Assembly (NCBI GenBank): GCA_013398955.1
Contig: VWPU01014792.1
Location: 1-64,000 of the forward strand
Direction of reading: 5' to 3'
DNA length: 64,000 bases
From: Callaeas wilsoni
Taxonomy: Eukaryota > Chordata > Aves > Passeriformes > Callaeidae
Each line of letters opens with the position of its first letter. The stretch's first letter is position 1. Below the pieces are notes generated by a model. The model was given only the letters and a program-made list of their open reading frames with translations, was not told the origin of the DNA and searched no databases. Shown here piece after piece: positions 59,852-64,000 of this stretch. The translations under genes and the position numbers were made by a program.

Positions 59852-62800
59852 ATTTTTCTTGACCAGTGCAACAATCTCACCTGTCTGATATTCAGTGAAT
59901 GATGGGGGAAGAGTTGTAGTTAGCAGTTCTCAGAATGCTCTATTTTGCTTGATCAAATTACACTAGACTAAATGCGGAAAATAGTAAATATGAGTAACTA
60001 TCAGAAGATTTTGTATAGAAAATGCTAGTTTTCACTGGCTGGAAGACATTTCACACAGAAGACTTTGTGTACTGACTGCAGCAATCAGGCTTGGAAAGTT
60101 ACTGGTTTAGACAATAGCAGGTCTTCTACTACCCATTTCTTAGAGCATTACCCACTTTGAATCCTGTTCTCACTGCATGCTATAACCCAAAAAAGAGGAG
60201 ATTTGTGGCATCTCCAGCATCATGGCATGTCTGGCAGTTGCCCTTCTTCCCCACCAGAGACGACAAGTTTATAATGACTTAATAGCATAAATAATGCCAT
60301 AGGTCAGCCAGTTTTCATCCTATAGAAATAAAATTATATTGTTTTTGATGTCCTTTAAGGCATCTGGAGGTCACATCCTTTTACAGACCTGTCTAATACA
60401 TGATCCTGTAACAAGACTGTGTATTGTCCTTAGTAGCTCACGTCTTGAGTAAGTATTGTCTTGACTTACAGGAAAAGTTTGTTCATAAAATGTGAAACCT
60501 AGAAAATTGTATCTGAAGGAACACCGACAAAGAGAAAAAAAGTCCTAGCTGTGCTGATATGTCCTCATTGAATCTCTTCAATAGGTAGAAAAATCATCTC
60601 TTTGTAGCTCCTGCTCAGAATAAAAGAGTCAGACATCATTATAGTGTGAATCACCAGCAAGGATGTCTTTCTCCCATCCTAACAAATCCATTTCCCTCAA
60701 GTATCCTGATTCTTTTCTCTCACAAAGATGTGGGACTGTAATAATTTTTGACTTCAAAAATGATTCTCAATCCATTTAAGTTTCTGACGACCAAATTGAA
60801 ACTCTCATATCCTGATAAATGGAATAAAATTGGAAACAATCCTTCTATATTTTAAACTCCAAAATGGTGAGGCAGATGTCCATGAAACCTTAGGAAAGGT
60901 TTGTTGGTGCTTGTAATGTGTGCCATGAGAAAGTCACATTTCCAAACTTCCTGAAGAACAGAGTTTCTGTCTAGGGAGAGCTGTTAATGAGATGATCAGA
61001 GGAAGAAAGTCTGACAAGTACCTTTAGTGCATTCATGCGGAGACAAAAGGATGTCACTGTAACTCACAGACTGACATCTCATTCCTGCCCCATACTGATT
61101 CTCCTCTCTTGACTCTAAGCAGCTGTCTTTGTGTAGTATGGGATGGTGCTCTGCTCTGCTTTGGGTCATTCCATAAACAATTGCCTTTTTCAAATTCAGC
61201 TCATGCGTATTGGCTTGTTACAGAAGTGACCCACACCACAGAAATCTTAAGTTCCTTTCCCCAGTCAAGAACAGACTTCCATAAGGCAGGAATTGCCATG
61301 TTCAGGTACATGATGTGGCAGGTATTCCTAAAGTATATTCCCAAACTGTAATGCATGAAATCTCCAAAGAAAACTCCAAAAGCAGACAAGGTCAGATAAC
61401 GTTTCTGTGTCTCTGAGCTTCTGGTGAAAGAAAGAATATTGCACACAACTCCTCAGTCTTTGCTACAGCAGCCAGACAATTGAGGTAAAATTAAGTAACT
61501 CGAGTCACTGCAAAACATTTGCTTGTGACCAGTATCTTAATATGCCCCTTTCCTAGATGTTTATGCCATCTTTCTGCTGTTTCTTTCATTGTTTTAAGCT
61601 GCCTGTTTTGGGGACTCATGCATCAAAAAAGCAAATGTAGAGGAAAATCTGCAGAGGAGACTGAAATTCTTTCCTCGTTCTGTCAAATTATGGCATCAAT
61701 CAGGAAAGCATGTGAGATGTCACAGAACATAGCTAAAAGCAGAGATCACAATCTGATGTGGTGCATATGTGCTCCAGTTCACCAAAGGTCAAGGTGTAAG
61801 AGCTTTGAAATGGTTCACAAGACATCTGAAATGTGCCAGGGAAATGGCACATGCCAGGAGTTTCCCATGCTGAAACTATAAAGTACGACATCAAGACACG
61901 TGCCTTGTAGTGGACTGCTGTCTGGGCACAAGTGGCCAGGCAGGATGGAAGGTGGAAGGGATGTTAGGACGCAGAGAGTTGTCAGAAGTTGCATGTGGGA
62001 AATGAAGCAGAGAGAAGCACTCAGATATCAAGAAATTCTGTCAGTGCAGTCTGTGGAGCACCAATGACAGTGTCTTGGTGAAGGCAAACCTGCTGCAGGA
62101 ACAACACTACTGGGGTGAGTTTAAGTAGACAGGCACCACTTTTATCAGTAGACTATGAATGGTGTGCAATTGCATTTCATTCAGGGAGATCTCCAGCATT
62201 CAACAGGTTACAAATTTCCTTGGAAAAGGTCTTTCCTTTCCTCTAGTCTGATAACATCCACTTCAGAGGGCAGAGGCTATCCCTCTCCTAATTTCAGGCA
62301 AGAAAAGCAGAGTGGAGCAGAGCTATCCAGTATAAGATCTTAGCAACAGCAGCTGAACAGGCATTCAGAGAGAAGAAATTTTCCAGGATCAACCTGAAGT
62401 CAGAAAACAAGAGGGAGACACTACCTTTGCATCTGACTCCACAAAAGGGATCCTCCTGTTGTTGTCTGTTTAAATGTCAAAGCTTTTAACAGGACCATAA
62501 ATTGGAGCCACTGGAGAAAAGAAGCTGCAGAATCCTCAGTAAATTAGCAGTGATAAATATTTGAAGGATTTTTACAGTTTGTTGGCCTGTGATTAAAAGC
62601 AGAGTTAAACACAGTAGACCCTGTCTTCCCCTTGCATGCCAGCACCAGGAACAGAAGAACTCACAAAACACTGACATATTGGTTAAATTAAAACCTTCCT
62701 GAAGATGTGTTAGATGCTAAAAGATAATGCTTTGTGGGTCATCCCTAGAAAATAATAGATGACATGGCTTTAATCACCCACACTGTAGCTCCAAGCTGGC

Positions 62801-63865
62801 AAATATCCACTGGACTCTTCAACATTATGTATACAGGTAGGTGTAATGGGTACAGTGAGACTGCTCAATGTTCAAATCAGGTGTGAAGGCTGCACACATC
62901 CTGGTAAGTTAGCCTGGGAGTATGCTAGAATCTCTAGCAGCATGGAAAAGGTTGACCCCTTAGCAAACTGTCCTAGTTTCCACAGTGAGTGGCTGAATGC
63001 CAAGTGCCGGTGGCAAATGTTCCCTGAAAGATCTTCTTTGAGACAATGTGCAGCTAATCAGGAACATGGATTACAGTCTATCAGTCCCTGAAAATATATT
63101 CCAGGAATGGTCCCTTACAAAACCAGACCCATTAATATAGATACAGATAATATTATTTACAAGATCAATGCTAAACTGAAGAAGTAAGATAATGAAAATG
63201 TCTCTAAGTATCTCAATAATCACTGTGATACGGAGACTAAAAACACAGACTCTGATTCTGGGTGTAATGAAGTCAACAAAGGAGATCCTTGGATTATTTC
63301 AGCCGTGTTTTGGCCATCTCCTTATGTCTTTACAGACATCTAACCAAGTGATGGTCACTTGGAATAGTGGTAGGTACCTGAGATAAGTTCTTGAGATAAC
63401 TACCAAGTCATTAAAATTCACAACCAAGCAGAATACTTCTTGTGCACCACTATCTGGCTGTCAACAAACTGCTCCAAGTGTAGTTTCTTACATTGTCTTA
63501 GCTGATGCATGAAATAGAGTTGAGGTATACTGCATGGTCTTTCACACGGCTGGACTTGCTCTCTCCTGCATTAAGCAAAGCTGCAGCACAGGAAAAAAAA
63601 GTTGTCAGTATCACTAAGTCATTGGAGATGTCAGTGAGAGAAAATCTCTCTTAGGTGCAGGCTTTTTATAAGAAATAATTTTTTTTCTGTTAAAGAAGGT
63701 AAGTAAGCAGAAAAAAAGACAAGCTCAGGCAAAAGCAAAATTACTTTGCAGTTAGTTAAGAATCGGAAAAATCCTTAAAAAATTAAGGCCAGGAGAAAGT
63801 TTTGGAAGAGAAATATAATATAGGACTGACCCTTAACCCTAGTACTTTTAATTCTGTTATGGTTT
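59852..63865. other. Unassigned sequence
   Basis: I recognise no gene or named repeat in this stretch. Open frames up to about 120 codons (61519-61881, +) have no identifiable domain. Confidence 0.5.
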
Positions 63866-64000
63866 TGTGTTGGTTTAACACAGCCTGGCTTTTACTGGGG
63901 GTGGGAGAAGCCACAAAGGCAGCTGCCTAGAGAGAAACTGCTTGAAGATTCTACTGCATTCAGCAGAGCCAATCTGTGAAGGTTCTGACAATGGACATAT
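63866..64000 (+). mobile_element. 5' part of an LTR of the 4441-5824 family, cut by window end
   Basis: 'tgtgttggtttaacacagcctggcttttactgggg' aligns with the start of the LTR at 4441 ('tgtgttgatttgtcacagcctggtttttgctag'). The match continues through 'agccacaaaggcagctgcc', 'cagcagagccaatctgtgaagg' and 'gacaatggacat'. By eye roughly 70% is shared. Only the first 135 bp of U3 lie inside the window. The five bases before it are GGTTT; the other edge cannot be seen. Confidence 0.85.

Noticed and set aside
1..64000. CRISPR arrays, bacterial operons, riboswitches
   Set aside because: Nothing of this kind is present; the sequence is vertebrate.

Overview
The window looks like a gene-poor piece of a bird genome, most likely a songbird or close relative. 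Base composition is AT-rich. There are no bacterial-style operons, and I found no intact protein-coding gene on either strand. The recognisable content is transposable elements typical of birds: truncated CR1 LINEs on both strands and solo LTRs of endogenous retroviruses, mainly ERVL-like. The assignment to birds rests on remembered CR1 and LTR family consensus sequences, not on a database search. The window could be intergenic or part of a very large intron.

Layout. 1-4435: unassigned unique sequence. 4441-5824: an ERVL-like solo LTR with perfect 5-bp target-site duplications (TCTGT). Just downstream of its TATA-like box it carries about 390 bp of foreign sequence that I read as the spliced 5' end of the host kinase gene TNIK. 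5830-21184: unassigned sequence with two short CR1 3' ends (9575-9811 and 12975-13160), an AT-rich block and an 18-bp triplicate. 21185-21550: an older relative of the 4.4-kb LTR. 24490-25140: an old CR1. 25-46 kb: mostly unassigned, with an inverted old CR1 (34770-35075), a 115-bp dispersed duplication (33846 and 37022) and a C/A-rich strand-asymmetric block (42641-42793).

46-54 kb is an LTR-rich cluster: a shortened ERVL-like LTR (46237-46672), three CR1 tails, an inverted 698-bp LTR with perfect CTGTT duplications (49281-49978), a young CpG-rich LTR inside one copy of a 153-bp tandem duplication (52317-52781), and an inverted ERVL-like LTR (53640-54111). 54-64 kb holds a GGAA block, two CR1 fragments and a 20-bp perfect palindrome. 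It ends with the first 135 bp of another LTR of the 4.4-kb family, cut by the window edge.

No genes work together here. The functional potential that can be seen is regulatory (LTR promoters and polyadenylation signals). The notable event is the apparent capture of host mRNA sequence inside an LTR.
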